A DNA stretch of 47,746 nt from Bacillota bacterium. GTDB taxonomy: Bacteria; Bacillota; Clostridia; Oscillospirales; Acutalibacteraceae. Below, one piece after another: positions 1 through 7,856 of the stretch. The notes beneath the pieces were generated by a model, which worked only from the letters and a program-made list of their open reading frames with translations, did no database searches and was not told where the DNA came from. Every line of letters starts with the position of its first letter. Position 1 is the stretch's first letter. Both the position numbers and the translations under genes were made by a program. The stretch spans positions 1-47,746 of the forward strand of contig JAEWBE010000130.1 in assembly GCA_023391275.1 (NCBI GenBank), written 5' to 3'.

Positions 1-2
1 AG

Positions 3-1112
3 TTTCCTGATAGCCCTTTTGCAGGCAAATTCACGAAATCTTTTGATACGATTCTTAATGATCCGGAAGTAAAGATTGTTGTTGAGGTGATGGGGGGGCT
101 GAATCCTTCCTTCGAATTTGTAAAACGATGCCTTGAGGCCGGAAAGAGCGTGGTGACTTCAAATAAAGAGCTTGTCGCCGCTAAAGGCGCGGAGCTTTTG
201 AAAATTGCACAGCGGAACAATCTGAATTTCTTGTTTGAAGCAAGCGTAGGCGGCGGAATCCCGATTATCCGGCCAATCAGCCAGTGTCTTGCCGCAAATG
301 ATGTGGTCGAAATTGCCGGAATTTTAAACGGAACAACTAATTTCATTCTGACAAAAATGATTCGGGAGCAAATGACTTTTGAGGATACGCTTGCACTGGC
401 GCAGAAACTCGGCTACGCCGAACGCAATCCCGCTGCGGATGTGGAAGGCGCCGATGCTTGCCGGAAAATCTGCATTCTGGCTTCTCTTGCTTATGGCAGG
501 CATGTTTATCCGGAACAGGTGCATACCGAAGGAATTACCGGAATCAGTCTGGCGGATGTGGAATACGCGGCTTCTTGGGGCGGCGTGGTTAAATTGATCG
601 GTCAGGTTAAAATGATGCCAAACGGAAAGCTGCAAATCATTGTCTGTCCAATGTTTATTCCGCGCGAAAGTCAGCTGGCGAACGTGGATGATGTGTTTAA
701 CGGCATCATGGTGCGCGGCGACTCCACCGGTGATGTTGTATTCTACGGTAAGGGAGCCGGAAAACTCCCGACCGCAAGCGCTGTGGTAGCCGATGTGATT
801 GATTGCGTAAAGCATTTTAAAGCGCGAAAATACCTCTTTTGGGAGGATGGTTCAAAGGATTACGTCGAGGATTATCTTCTTAACGATGTGGCTATGTTTG
901 TCCGTGCGCAGGCAGATGAGGAAGAGTCGGCCTTTAAAAATGTGCAGAAAATTTTCGGCGGAGTTACCCGTCTTTCCCGTAAAAATGGCAAAAGCGGGGA
1001 AGTTGCTTTTGTTACCGGTACCATGCAGGAAAAAGAGCTGGTGGCAAAGCTGTCTCAGCTTGAAACGCTTGGAATTCATATTATGAATACAATTCGCATT
1101 GGCGATCTTTAA
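3..1112 (+). CDS. hom: Homoserine dehydrogenase, 3' part (5' end outside window)
   Basis: The first 369 codons visible read in frame from base 3 and carry no start, so the gene is cut by the window edge. It would reduce aspartate semialdehyde to homoserine with NAD(P)H, the branch point to threonine and methionine. The remaining part begins after the N-terminal dinucleotide-binding glycines and shows the family blocks 'TSNKELVAAKG' (catalytic Lys), 'EASVGGGIPIIRPI' and 'YAERNPAADVEGADACRK' (substrate-binding Asp/Glu). The last ~80 residues fit a C-terminal ACT-type regulatory domain, so feedback inhibition by threonine is likely. It is followed after 28 bp by thrB and then lysC, forming a threonine-branch operon. 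Identity is secure; the allosteric effector is inferred from the family. Confidence 0.96.
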   Translation, partial: FPDSPFAGKFTKSFDTILNDPEVKIVVEVMGGLNPSFEFVKRCLEAGKSVVTSNKELVAAKGAELLKIAQRNNLNFLFEASVGGGIPIIRPISQCLAANDVVEIAGILNGTTNFILTKMIREQMTFEDTLALAQKLGYAERNPAADVEGADACRKICILASLAYGRHVYPEQVHTEGITGISLADVEYAASWGGVVKLIGQVKMMPNGKLQIIVCPMFIPRESQLANVDDVFNGIMVRGDSTGDVVFYGKGAGKLPTASAVVADVIDCVKHFKARKYLFWEDGSKDYVEDYLLNDVAMFVRAQADEEESAFKNVQKIFGGVTRLSRKNGKSGEVAFVTGTMQEKELVAKLSQLETLGIHIMNTIRIGDL

Positions 1113-1140
1113 TATTATTAGAATTTAGGATGTTGATACA

Positions 1141-2037
1141 ATGATTAGAATACAGGTGCCGGCGACCAGTGCAAACCTTGGCTCCGGTTTCGATTCCCTT
1201 GGCATCGCGCTTGACATGTACAATCAGGTATGGATGGAGGAATCCGACACAATCGATATTTCCTGCAAGGATGATATCGTGGTTCCAACCGATGAAAACA
1301 ACCTGATCTTTTGGGCGGCAAAACAGGTCTATGAAAGATGCGGACGCCGGCTTCCGGGTCTCAAGATTGTTCAGCTCAATAATATTCCAATGGCGCGTGG
1401 TTTGGGCAGCAGCTCAGCGTGCATTGTTTCAGGAATATTGGGTGCCAACCGGCTTTTAGGCAGTCCCCTGTCACGGCAGGATTTAATTAATCTCGCCGCT
1501 CAAATTGAAGGCCATCCGGACAACACTACGCCCGCGATTGAAGGCGGGCTTGCCGCCTCCGCCATTGAGGCCGGCAGGGTTTACAGCGTAAGCGTTCCGG
1601 TTTCGGATAAAATTCGTTTTGCACTGTTCATTCCTCCGTTCGAATTAAAAACTGAAAAGGCACGTTCCGTCCTTCCGGAGCAGTATTCCAGAAGCGACGC
1701 CGTTTATAATCTTTCGCGTTCCGCGCTGATGGCGGCGTCACTTTTTTCCGGAAAGCTGGAAAACCTTCGGGTAGCGGTTCAGGATAAAATTCACCAGCCT
1801 TACCGGGCGAGCCTGATTGACAATTTGGACAGCGTTTTTCGTCTCAGCTATGAGTTGGGTTCACTCGGTACCTATGTAAGCGGCGCCGGGCCGACCATTA
1901 TTTCCATGATTGATGCCGACGATACCGAAAATTTTGCAAAGTACGCGGCGAATCATCTTGAGGAAAAGGGCATTACAGGTTGGCAGATTAAAATTTTAAA
2001 TACTGATGCCCAAGGCGCGCAGATTTCCATTGAATAA
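1141..2037 (+). CDS. thrB: Homoserine kinase
   Basis: 298 residues, the usual length for ThrB. It phosphorylates homoserine to O-phosphohomoserine in the cytoplasm, the step before threonine synthase. It opens with 'VPATSANLGSGFDSLG', typical of GHMP kinases, and carries the phosphate-binding loop 'PMARGLGSSSACIV' near residues 85-98 and a C-terminal 'YVSGAGPTI' glycine motif. It lies 28 bp after hom and 33 bp before lysC on the same strand, so co-transcription is expected. No separate promoter or terminator is seen between these genes. Threonine synthase (thrC) is not in the window. Confidence 0.96.
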   Translation: MIRIQVPATSANLGSGFDSLGIALDMYNQVWMEESDTIDISCKDDIVVPTDENNLIFWAAKQVYERCGRRLPGLKIVQLNNIPMARGLGSSSACIVSGILGANRLLGSPLSRQDLINLAAQIEGHPDNTTPAIEGGLAASAIEAGRVYSVSVPVSDKIRFALFIPPFELKTEKARSVLPEQYSRSDAVYNLSRSALMAASLFSGKLENLRVAVQDKIHQPYRASLIDNLDSVFRLSYELGSLGTYVSGAGPTIISMIDADDTENFAKYAANHLEEKGITGWQIKILNTDAQGAQISIE

Positions 2038-2070
2038 TATTTTTTACTAAGATGTGGGGGACAGAACCTT

Positions 2071-3291
2071 ATGAGCCTAATTGTTCAAAAGTTTGGCGGC
2101 AGCTCCGTGGCAAACGCCGAACGCATTTTTAATGTTGCGGATATCATTACGAAAGTATATTCGCAGGAAAATGATATTGTAGTGGTTGTTTCCGCGCAGG
2201 GCGACACCACCGATGATTTAATTGCAAAGGCAAAAGAAATCAACCAGCATGCTTCTAAACGGGAAATGGATATGCTGCTGACGGCCGGCGAACAGATGTC
2301 TGCCTCCCTGCTGGCAATGGCTATCGAAAAACTGGGGTTCCCGGTGGTTTCTCTTTTAGGCTGGCAGGCCGGTTTTTATACAAGCTCGGCTTACGGCAGC
2401 GCCCGCATTAAACGCGTCGTTCCGGATAGAATTAAAAAGGAACTTGATAAAAAGAACATAGTTATCGTAACGGGATTTCAGGGACTTAACCGGTACAACG
2501 ACCTGACAACGCTGGGCCGCGGCGGCTCCGATACTAGCGCTGTTGCAATCGCCGCGGCGATGAACGCGGATTTGTGCCAGATTTACACGGATGTGGAGGG
2601 TGTCTTCACTGCTGACCCACGAAAGGTAAAAAATGCGAGGAAGCTCGATGTTATTTCCTATGATGAAATGCTTGAGCTTGCGTCTCTTGGTGCGCAGGTA
2701 CTGAATAACCGTTCTGTTGAAATGGCAAAAAAATATGGAATTCAGCTTGAAGTTCTTTCCAGCATGACCAGAAAACCGGGAACAATTGTTAAGGAGGCCA
2801 AAAAAATGGAAAAAATGCTGATCAGCGGAATCGCGAAGGACGAGGATGTCGCCCGTGTATCGATTATCGGAGTACCCGACAGGCCGGGTCTTGCGTTTAA
2901 AATTTTCTCCAAACTTTCCGCCAAAAATATTAATATTGATATTATCCTTCAGTCGGTCGGCAGAAACGGCACAAAGGATATCAGTTTTACGACCAGTCAG
3001 GTGAATTTAAAAGAGATTATTGAAATACTGAACCCCTATATTGAACTGATTGGCGCCACGAGCGTGCTTTATGACGAGAATGTAGCGAAGGTTTCTGTGG
3101 TGGGTGCGGGTATGGAAACTCACCCGGGTGTTGCCGCGCAGATGTTCGAGGCTTTGTTCGAGGCGAATATCAATATCCAGATGATTGCCACCAGTGAAAT
3201 TAAAATTTCTGTTTTGATTGACCGCGCAGATGCCGATAAAGCGGTTACCGCAGTTCACAATAAATTTTTCAGCGAAGCCATGAACGTCTGA
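2071..3291 (+). CDS. lysC: Aspartate kinase, monofunctional
   Basis: 406 residues, standard for bacterial class aspartokinases that phosphorylate aspartate in the first step of the Lys/Thr/Met pathway. The N-terminal kinase domain shows 'VQKFGGSSVANAERI' (residues 5-19), 'GFQGLNRYNDLTTLGRGGSD' and 'CQIYTDVEGVFTADPR'. From about residue 260 on there are two tandem ACT domains ('VSIIGVPDRPGLAFKIFSKL', 'VSVVGAGMETHPGVAAQMFE'), which bind lysine and/or threonine. Its place after hom and thrB suggests control with the threonine branch. A GC-rich hairpin with a T-run follows 12 bp after the stop, ending the operon. Confidence 0.96.
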   Translation: MSLIVQKFGGSSVANAERIFNVADIITKVYSQENDIVVVVSAQGDTTDDLIAKAKEINQHASKREMDMLLTAGEQMSASLLAMAIEKLGFPVVSLLGWQAGFYTSSAYGSARIKRVVPDRIKKELDKKNIVIVTGFQGLNRYNDLTTLGRGGSDTSAVAIAAAMNADLCQIYTDVEGVFTADPRKVKNARKLDVISYDEMLELASLGAQVLNNRSVEMAKKYGIQLEVLSSMTRKPGTIVKEAKKMEKMLISGIAKDEDVARVSIIGVPDRPGLAFKIFSKLSAKNINIDIILQSVGRNGTKDISFTTSQVNLKEIIEILNPYIELIGATSVLYDENVAKVSVVGAGMETHPGVAAQMFEALFEANINIQMIATSEIKISVLIDRADADKAVTAVHNKFFSEAMNV

Positions 3292-3303
3292 ATTCGGTTT
3301 TTT

Positions 3304-3337
3304 TGCCGGCGGGCTTGTCCTGCCGGCATATTTTTTT
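3304..3337 (+). terminator. Rho-independent terminator of hom-thrB-lysC
   Basis: Inverted repeat TGCCGGC (3304-3310) / GCCGGCA (3322-3328), extended inward by G-C and G-U pairs, followed by a run of seven T. It lies directly after the lysC stop codon. Confidence 0.85.
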
Positions 3338-3391
3338 ATATGTGCTCTTGCATTTTGTCCCTTCCTGTGTTAAAATAATCCTTGTTGTTTT

Positions 3392-3467
3392 CCGGGTGTG
3401 GCGCAGTTGGTAGCGCGCTTGACTGGGGGTCAAGAGGCCGTGAGTTCAAGTCTCGCCACTCGGACCA
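3392..3467 (+). tRNA. tRNA-Pro (anticodon GGG)
   Basis: A 76-nt cloverleaf with the CCA tail encoded. The acceptor stem pairs CCGGGTG with CACTCGG (one G-U). The D-arm region is GCGCAGTTGGTAGCGC. The anticodon stem CTTGA/TCAAG encloses the loop CTGGGGG, so the anticodon is GGG, reading the proline codon CCC. The T-loop is TTCAAGT. The tRNA is a single gene; a long inverted repeat starts within its CCA end, and a near-copy of its last 11 bases occurs 0.85 kb downstream. Confidence 0.96.
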
Positions 3468-3509
3468 TAGCAAAAGGCCGTCGACTTTTGTCGACGGGCT
3501 TTTGCTATG
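3466..3509 (+). terminator. Long hairpin directly after tRNA-Pro
   Basis: Two 20-base arms (3466-3485 and 3490-3509) pair with one mismatch around a TTTT loop. The left arm begins inside the CCA of the tRNA. There is no clean T-run after it, but the right arm contains a CTTTTGC stretch. It probably ends the tRNA transcript or helps define its 3' end; it could also be a structural mark of the junction with the insert that follows. Confidence 0.6.
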
Positions 3510-3650
3510 CCAGCATTCATGTGGGGTTGTAGATAGCAAGTCCTATAAGGACACTCCTGCTATTGTCTTCACATCTTTTTATAGACTTTCTTTTGTTGTC
3601 CTGTTACAATAAAAGTATATTTTCTAATCTGTATGAAAGGAGTGGATGTC

Positions 3651-4244
3651 ATGTTTCAAACTGCTCCTGGAGTGACAATTCCATTCTCCAATAAGATTTT
3701 GGAAGAATATCAGATATTTGAAGGAGAATCCATTTGCGCTAATGTTAGCTATGAAAAACTATCAGCTTTAGTCACCAATTTTTATCAAGCACTTCCTGAG
3801 CCATTGTTTTTGGTGATGCAATTGCCGCTGTCAATTGATGAAGAAAACAAAATGGGATTTGAGGAAATCCTTCACCAAGAAGTACTGTATCTTGACGGGC
3901 AAACACAAAGTCAAATCGATACAATAATGACTTCATACGGTCAGCTATTATTAAGTGACGGATTATCTCAATTTGCTATTGCATCTCATCAAAGCCACGA
4001 AGAGATTTTTATTCAGAAATACAAAGTGGTCTCTATTTATTCGGAGACGCCAGAAAGGTATGCCGTCCTGCTAACAAAATATGGTTTACACAAAACTGAC
4101 CATTTGATAACTGCCTGGGATACTTTTTCAAAAGATTATCCTGGTGATTGTCGCAGAATCTGTATTGAGGGCCTTGACGCCTATAATGTGGCAGATATAT
4201 TAAAAAAGCAAGGTATGTATCGTGCAAAAATAATTGAAGACTAA
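3651..4244 (+). CDS. Hypothetical protein in an A+T-rich insert
   Basis: A 197-residue soluble, acidic protein that I do not recognise. An ATG 18 bases upstream is in frame, but AAAGGAG at 3635-3641 lies 9 bases before the ATG at 3651, which decides the start. There is no signal peptide, membrane segment or known catalytic motif. Aromatic and acidic residues are frequent ('FLVMQLPLSIDEENKMGFEE'), and the C-terminus has an alpha/beta look ('GLDAYNVADILKKQGMYRAK'). Codons are clearly richer in A/T than those of lysC upstream or the genes downstream, suggesting transfer. It sits alone between the tRNA-Pro hairpin and a 3'-tRNA-like sequence plus terminator. Size and solitary position are compatible with an orphan immunity-type protein, but nothing in the sequence proves this. 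Confidence 0.7.
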   Translation: MFQTAPGVTIPFSNKILEEYQIFEGESICANVSYEKLSALVTNFYQALPEPLFLVMQLPLSIDEENKMGFEEILHQEVLYLDGQTQSQIDTIMTSYGQLLLSDGLSQFAIASHQSHEEIFIQKYKVVSIYSETPERYAVLLTKYGLHKTDHLITAWDTFSKDYPGDCRRICIEGLDAYNVADILKKQGMYRAKIIED

Positions 4245-4315
4245 TATCTATAAAATATATTTATATGAAAAAATATAAATACTGTTTGCCAACCGTCTGC
4301 AAAGTCCTATAATTT

Positions 4316-4326
4316 CACTCCGACCA
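4316..4326 (+). repeat. Near-copy of the tRNA-Pro 3' end (candidate attachment-site half)
   Basis: CACTCCGACCA here matches 10 of 11 bases of CACTCGGACCA at 3457-3467, the acceptor end of tRNA-Pro, in the same orientation. Both copies are followed at once by a terminator-like hairpin. The two copies bracket the A+T-rich insert. It may be the remnant of an integration site or of a deleted second tRNA gene. Confidence 0.45.
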
Positions 4327-4361
4327 AAAAAGCAGTTCGGCTTTTGCCGGACTGCTTTTTT
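4326..4361 (+). terminator. Strong bidirectional terminator
   Basis: AAAAAAGCAGTTCGG (4326-4340) pairs with CCGGACTGCTTTTTT (4347-4361) with one G-U pair; the A-run and T-run make it work in either direction. It follows the tRNA-like CCA at 4324-4326, the expected position of a tRNA terminator. Confidence 0.85.
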
Positions 4362-4522
4362 CATAGCTTGTTAATCGGGTCGGAATAGAAATCAATAAAA
4401 AGAGATATCGTTGCATGAAAGAGAAGCACGCAGTAAAAATTAAAAGGCATATCGCAGGCGATGCAGCATCATTATTGGGGTAACGGATAAAGACGCCTGC
4501 GAAGAAAGATAAAGGAAATAAT

Positions 4523-5725
4523 ATGAATATAAAAATACACAGGGCGGCTAATCAAAGATACGCGATAATAGAGATCTCCACATCACAAACGAAAATTCTT
4601 CTGGATGGGGGCATAAATCTGGAAGAGAATGAGGTACTTATGCTCCCGGATGTGCAGGTGCAATATAGCTTTTCAGGGATTAATGCAGTTTTTCTTTCCC
4701 ATTATAGCACAGATTATGTTACAATGGTGCGCGGGCTTTTGGAAGACGTGCCCGTCTATGCCGGAAAGCTGGCAGGCGCGATTACGGCGGCAGCAGAAAA
4801 ATACAAGGCAAAAAAGCCGTTTGATTTTGCAGGCTTTTACGAAAGCGGAAAATCTATTACAGTGGGGGACATCAGGGTTACACCATACTCGGTGGATGAA
4901 GTCATGTTCGACGGGCATTTACTGCTGATTGAGGGCGAAGGGAAAAGCGTGCTGTACACAGGAGATTTTCGCGCAAACGGGCGGAAAAGCTTTGAAGAGA
5001 TGCTGAAGAATTTGCCGGCAGGGGTGGATATACTGCTTTGTGAGCGTGGCGTGATTGCAAAAGAGGATGTTAATCTTGTGACAGAGCGTGACATTGAGGA
5101 GCAGGCAGCAGCACTGATTGCCCTCAAAAAAGGGCCTGTTTTCCTATTGCAATCGGTAACGGATTTTGACCGTGCCGCAACCATGTTTCACGCCGCAAGG
5201 CGCAATAAGCGTGTTTTCCTGGAAGATTTGTACATGTCTCAGCTTGCCGGTGCGGCGGGCAGAGCGATGCCCAATCCGGTCAGTTGGACTGGCGTCCGAG
5301 CTTATCTGGTTTCCGGCTATAAGGAAGGGCACTTTCGCTATAAAATGTTTACGGAACTGCCGCGCCTGAGCAAATCGGAGATTGTAACACAGAAATTTGT
5401 GATGTGTATACGCACATCTATGAAAAAATACGTGAAAACGCTGTCCCAATGCATGAACCTGAAAGATGGGATGATTATTAATTCATTATCTGACGAAAGC
5501 CGGAACAGCACTGCCACCCAAGAATTTTTAGCTTTTGCGGCGGGCAAGGGGCTTGAACCGGTCACGCTGAGACCCAGCGGACATGCTGATGCGATGGCGC
5601 TGAAGGCTTTGGTAAAGGCTGTGAAACCCGCAAAGATATTGCCGATTGATGCCCAAAACGTAAAATGGCTCACAAATGAGTACCCGCAAATACCTGTAGT
5701 GGCTGAAGATATTATAAATTTCTGA
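4523..5725 (+). CDS. MBL-fold (RNase J / beta-CASP-like) protein with a degenerate metal motif
   Basis: 400 residues with the layout of metallo-beta-lactamase fold hydrolases related to RNase J and CPSF-type nucleases: an N-terminal MBL half ('KILLDGGINLEE', 'INAVFLSHYSTDYVTMVRG', 'SVLYTGDFRANG'), a middle cap domain, and a late 'LRPSGHADAMALKALV' block like the beta-CASP histidine motif. The usual zinc signature HxHxDH reads H-Y-S-T-D-Y, so two of the ligand histidines are replaced, while the Asp of 'YTGDFR' and the His of 'SGHAD' remain. This suggests altered metal binding or loss of nuclease activity. The ribosome site AAAGG lies 9 bases before the ATG. The end is 15 bp from the convergent HAD gene with no terminator seen. 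A regulatory or sugar/nucleic-acid-binding role is possible but not shown. Confidence 0.75.
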   Translation: MNIKIHRAANQRYAIIEISTSQTKILLDGGINLEENEVLMLPDVQVQYSFSGINAVFLSHYSTDYVTMVRGLLEDVPVYAGKLAGAITAAAEKYKAKKPFDFAGFYESGKSITVGDIRVTPYSVDEVMFDGHLLLIEGEGKSVLYTGDFRANGRKSFEEMLKNLPAGVDILLCERGVIAKEDVNLVTERDIEEQAAALIALKKGPVFLLQSVTDFDRAATMFHAARRNKRVFLEDLYMSQLAGAAGRAMPNPVSWTGVRAYLVSGYKEGHFRYKMFTELPRLSKSEIVTQKFVMCIRTSMKKYVKTLSQCMNLKDGMIINSLSDESRNSTATQEFLAFAAGKGLEPVTLRPSGHADAMALKALVKAVKPAKILPIDAQNVKWLTNEYPQIPVVAEDIINF

Positions 5726-5740
5726 GATGAAATGAACGCT

Positions 5741-6400
5741 CTAGTTTGTATTCGCTGATTCGAGTAATTCATCAAATGTATCAATATATCTGTCTGCTTC
5801 CTGCATGATCGTGTCTTTTTCATAATCTGAATATGGATCGTAAACTCCGCAGGTCAGGAAGCCTCCCGCTTTTGCCCCGCGCACGCCGGCTGAGATATCT
5901 TCAAATACGACGCAGTCCTGCGCGGCCAAACCGAGCCGCTGTGCCGCCAACAGATAAATATCCGGGAAGCCTTTCCCGCGCGCCACCTCGCTCAAATCGG
6001 CAAAAGCGTCAAATAAATCATAAATGCCGTTGCTTTTCAGCGCGGGCTCATATAATTCCGGCGTTTGTGCGGTAGCCACTGCCAGTTTTACTCCCCGGAG
6101 TTTTAACTGGCTGAGGTATTCCCTAACTGAGGGTTTCAGCTTAATTTCATAACAGTAAGCGTGTACGGACATTGCCACCCAGTCGCGGATTACTTCATCT
6201 GCCGTTTCCGAAAGTGAAAAGCGTGTAATGGTATACGCCGCCGCGTCCTGATAATTCATGGGGGTGACCTTTTCAACATAGTCATCCGGCAAAGCGATTC
6301 CTCTTTTTGAGAGGAATCGCTCATCTATTTGCGCCCAGATTCCCATGGAATCCAGCAATGTTCCGTCAAGGTCGAAAATTGCGCCCTTGCATCTCGTCAT
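5741..6400 (-). CDS. HAD-superfamily phosphatase of the thiamine operon
   Basis: 219 residues starting at 6400, where the ATG overlaps the thiE stop by four bases (ATGA). A longer reading frame exists upstream but runs through thiE and is not coding. HAD motif I is 'FDLDGTLLDS', motif II 'ATAQ', motif III the Lys in 'RGKGFPDIY', motif IV 'VVFEDISAGVRGAKAGG', all intact; the helical cap follows motif I, as in the beta-phosphoglucomutase-like subfamily. As the last gene of a thi operon it is a candidate for dephosphorylating a thiamine intermediate (TMP or HMP-P), but substrate cannot be read from sequence, and a general sugar-phosphate phosphatase is possible. Confidence 0.88.
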   Translation of the reverse strand: MTRCKGAIFDLDGTLLDSMGIWAQIDERFLSKRGIALPDDYVEKVTPMNYQDAAAYTITRFSLSETADEVIRDWVAMSVHAYCYEIKLKPSVREYLSQLKLRGVKLAVATAQTPELYEPALKSNGIYDLFDAFADLSEVARGKGFPDIYLLAAQRLGLAAQDCVVFEDISAGVRGAKAGGFLTCGVYDPYSDYEKDTIMQEADRYIDTFDELLESANTN

Positions 6401-7032
6401 GCGCGGCCTCCGAGGAAAATCCCCCGAAGTTCCCGGGCGGCTTTCCTGATATCGGGCCGGGCAATCACCGCGGAAACAACCGCCAGCCCATTTACTCCAA
6501 TTTCGCAAAACGCAGGCGCGGTTTCCCGATTGATTCCTCCAATCACGACAAGCGGGATTTTTACTGCTGCTCGGATTGCACACAGCTCATCCATGGAAAC
6601 AATTTTCGCATCTGTCTTAGTTCCGGTTGCAAACATGGCGCCTATACCCAGATAATCCGCCCCGTCCCGCTCGGCCTGCACGGCTTCTTCCAGATTGGAA
6701 GCGGATACCCCTATGATTTTATCTTCCCCCAAAATATCGCGCAGCACCTTGCATGGAAGGTCGCTCTGACCTGCATGAACACCGTCCGCATCCACTGCCA
6801 GCGCAATGTCCAGTCTGTCATTGATAATCAGCGGAGTGTGGTATTGATCCGTCACTGCTTTTACCGCGCACGCCGTTTTGTAAAATTCACGGGAAGAGCA
6901 GTCCTTTTCCCGCAGCTGAATGAGCGTGCAGCCGCCAAGAATGGCCTGTTCCACCGCTTCTTCCAGGGTAGCGGTGCTCATCAGTTCCCTGTCCGTGCAA
7001 AGGTACAGGGAATAATCTATTTTACGCTTCAT
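6397..7032 (-). CDS. thiE: Thiamine-phosphate synthase
   Basis: 211 residues, the normal ThiE length. It joins HMP-pyrophosphate with hydroxyethylthiazole phosphate to give thiamine monophosphate. Visible family blocks are 'TLIQLREKD', 'LIINDRLDIALAVDADGVHA' and 'GQSDLP' (pyrophosphate and HMP contacts), 'GADYLGIGAMFATGTKTDA' and the phosphate loop 'VVIGGINRE'. The start overlaps the end of thiM by 11 bp and the stop overlaps the HAD gene by 4 bp, indicating translational coupling in the TPP-riboswitch operon. Confidence 0.95.
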   Translation of the reverse strand: MKRKIDYSLYLCTDRELMSTATLEEAVEQAILGGCTLIQLREKDCSSREFYKTACAVKAVTDQYHTPLIINDRLDIALAVDADGVHAGQSDLPCKVLRDILGEDKIIGVSASNLEEAVQAERDGADYLGIGAMFATGTKTDAKIVSMDELCAIRAAVKIPLVVIGGINRETAPAFCEIGVNGLAVVSAVIARPDIRKAARELRGIFLGGRA

Positions 7033-7840
7033 CCAGCTTCGCCCTCTCTTCCATTATGGCAGAATCCAGCTGGCTCAGCGCGTCAATAATGGCAATGTGA
7101 AAACTTCCGGTTCCGGTTTGCCCGGCTTTTTCAAATGCTATTTCACCCGCAATGCCCATGGAGGCAATCCCGGCGACCGCTGCCGGAAAGCCTTCTTTCA
7201 ACGCACCGGCATATGCGCCCACCAGTGCGGATGTCATACAGCCCGTGCCGGTTACTTTGCTCAGCATCGGGTGACCGTTGCGTATTTTCACAACCCGTCT
7301 TCCGTCGGAAATCACGTCTACCGCTCCGGTGATTGCGGCGGTACAGTTTAGCTTTGCGGCAACCGTTTTTGCCACATTGACTGCGTCGTGGCTGCCGTCA
7401 GCGGCGGAAGCATCCACACCTTTGGTCGAAACATCCAGTCCCGCAACAAAGGAGACTTCGGAAATATTCCCGCGCAGCACGGCAATTTTTATCTGACTCA
7501 AAATTTCACGGGTGGTGTCGTTGCGCAGCTTTGAGGCGCCCGCGCCAACCGGATCAAGCACAACAGGAATTCCAAGTTCATTTGCCTTTCTTCCGGCCGC
7601 AATCATAGAGTTTATTGTTCGCTGGTTGAGCGTACCGATGTTAATCACCAGTGCGGAGGAGATGGCGGTGATATCGGCGGCTTCCGCAATGTCATCCGCC
7701 ATGATGGGGGATGCGCCGATGGCAAGCAGTGCGTTTGCACAGTCACTTACAGTGACGTAGTTTGTAATGTTATGTACAAGAGGAATAGATTTTCTGAGCG
7801 AGGCAACGGCTTGCGATACTTCTTTTGTAATTTGATTCAT
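7022..7840 (-). CDS. thiM: Hydroxyethylthiazole kinase
   Basis: 272 residues from the ATG at 7840; an ATG nine bases upstream abuts the AAAGGA ribosome site and is a less likely start. ThiM phosphorylates salvaged 4-methyl-5-hydroxyethylthiazole. The N-terminus 'KSIPLVHNITNYVTVSDCAN', the block 'GIPVVLDPVGAGAS' and the ATP/catalytic loop 'KVTGTGCMTSALVG' are diagnostic of the ribokinase-like ThiM family. It lies between thiC and thiE. No thiG, thiS, thiH or thiF is present nearby, so this operon makes the pyrimidine half de novo and takes the thiazole half by salvage. Confidence 0.95.
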   Translation of the reverse strand: MNQITKEVSQAVASLRKSIPLVHNITNYVTVSDCANALLAIGASPIMADDIAEAADITAISSALVINIGTLNQRTINSMIAAGRKANELGIPVVLDPVGAGASKLRNDTTREILSQIKIAVLRGNISEVSFVAGLDVSTKGVDASAADGSHDAVNVAKTVAAKLNCTAAITGAVDVISDGRRVVKIRNGHPMLSKVTGTGCMTSALVGAYAGALKEGFPAAVAGIASMGIAGEIAFEKAGQTGTGSFHIAIIDALSQLDSAIMEERAKLDEA

Positions 7841-7856
7841 TGCAATCATCCTTTTT

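Noticed and set aside
6401..6583. N-terminal extension of the HAD phosphatase
   Set aside because: It runs through thiE in another frame; the ATGA overlap at 6397-6400 gives the real start.
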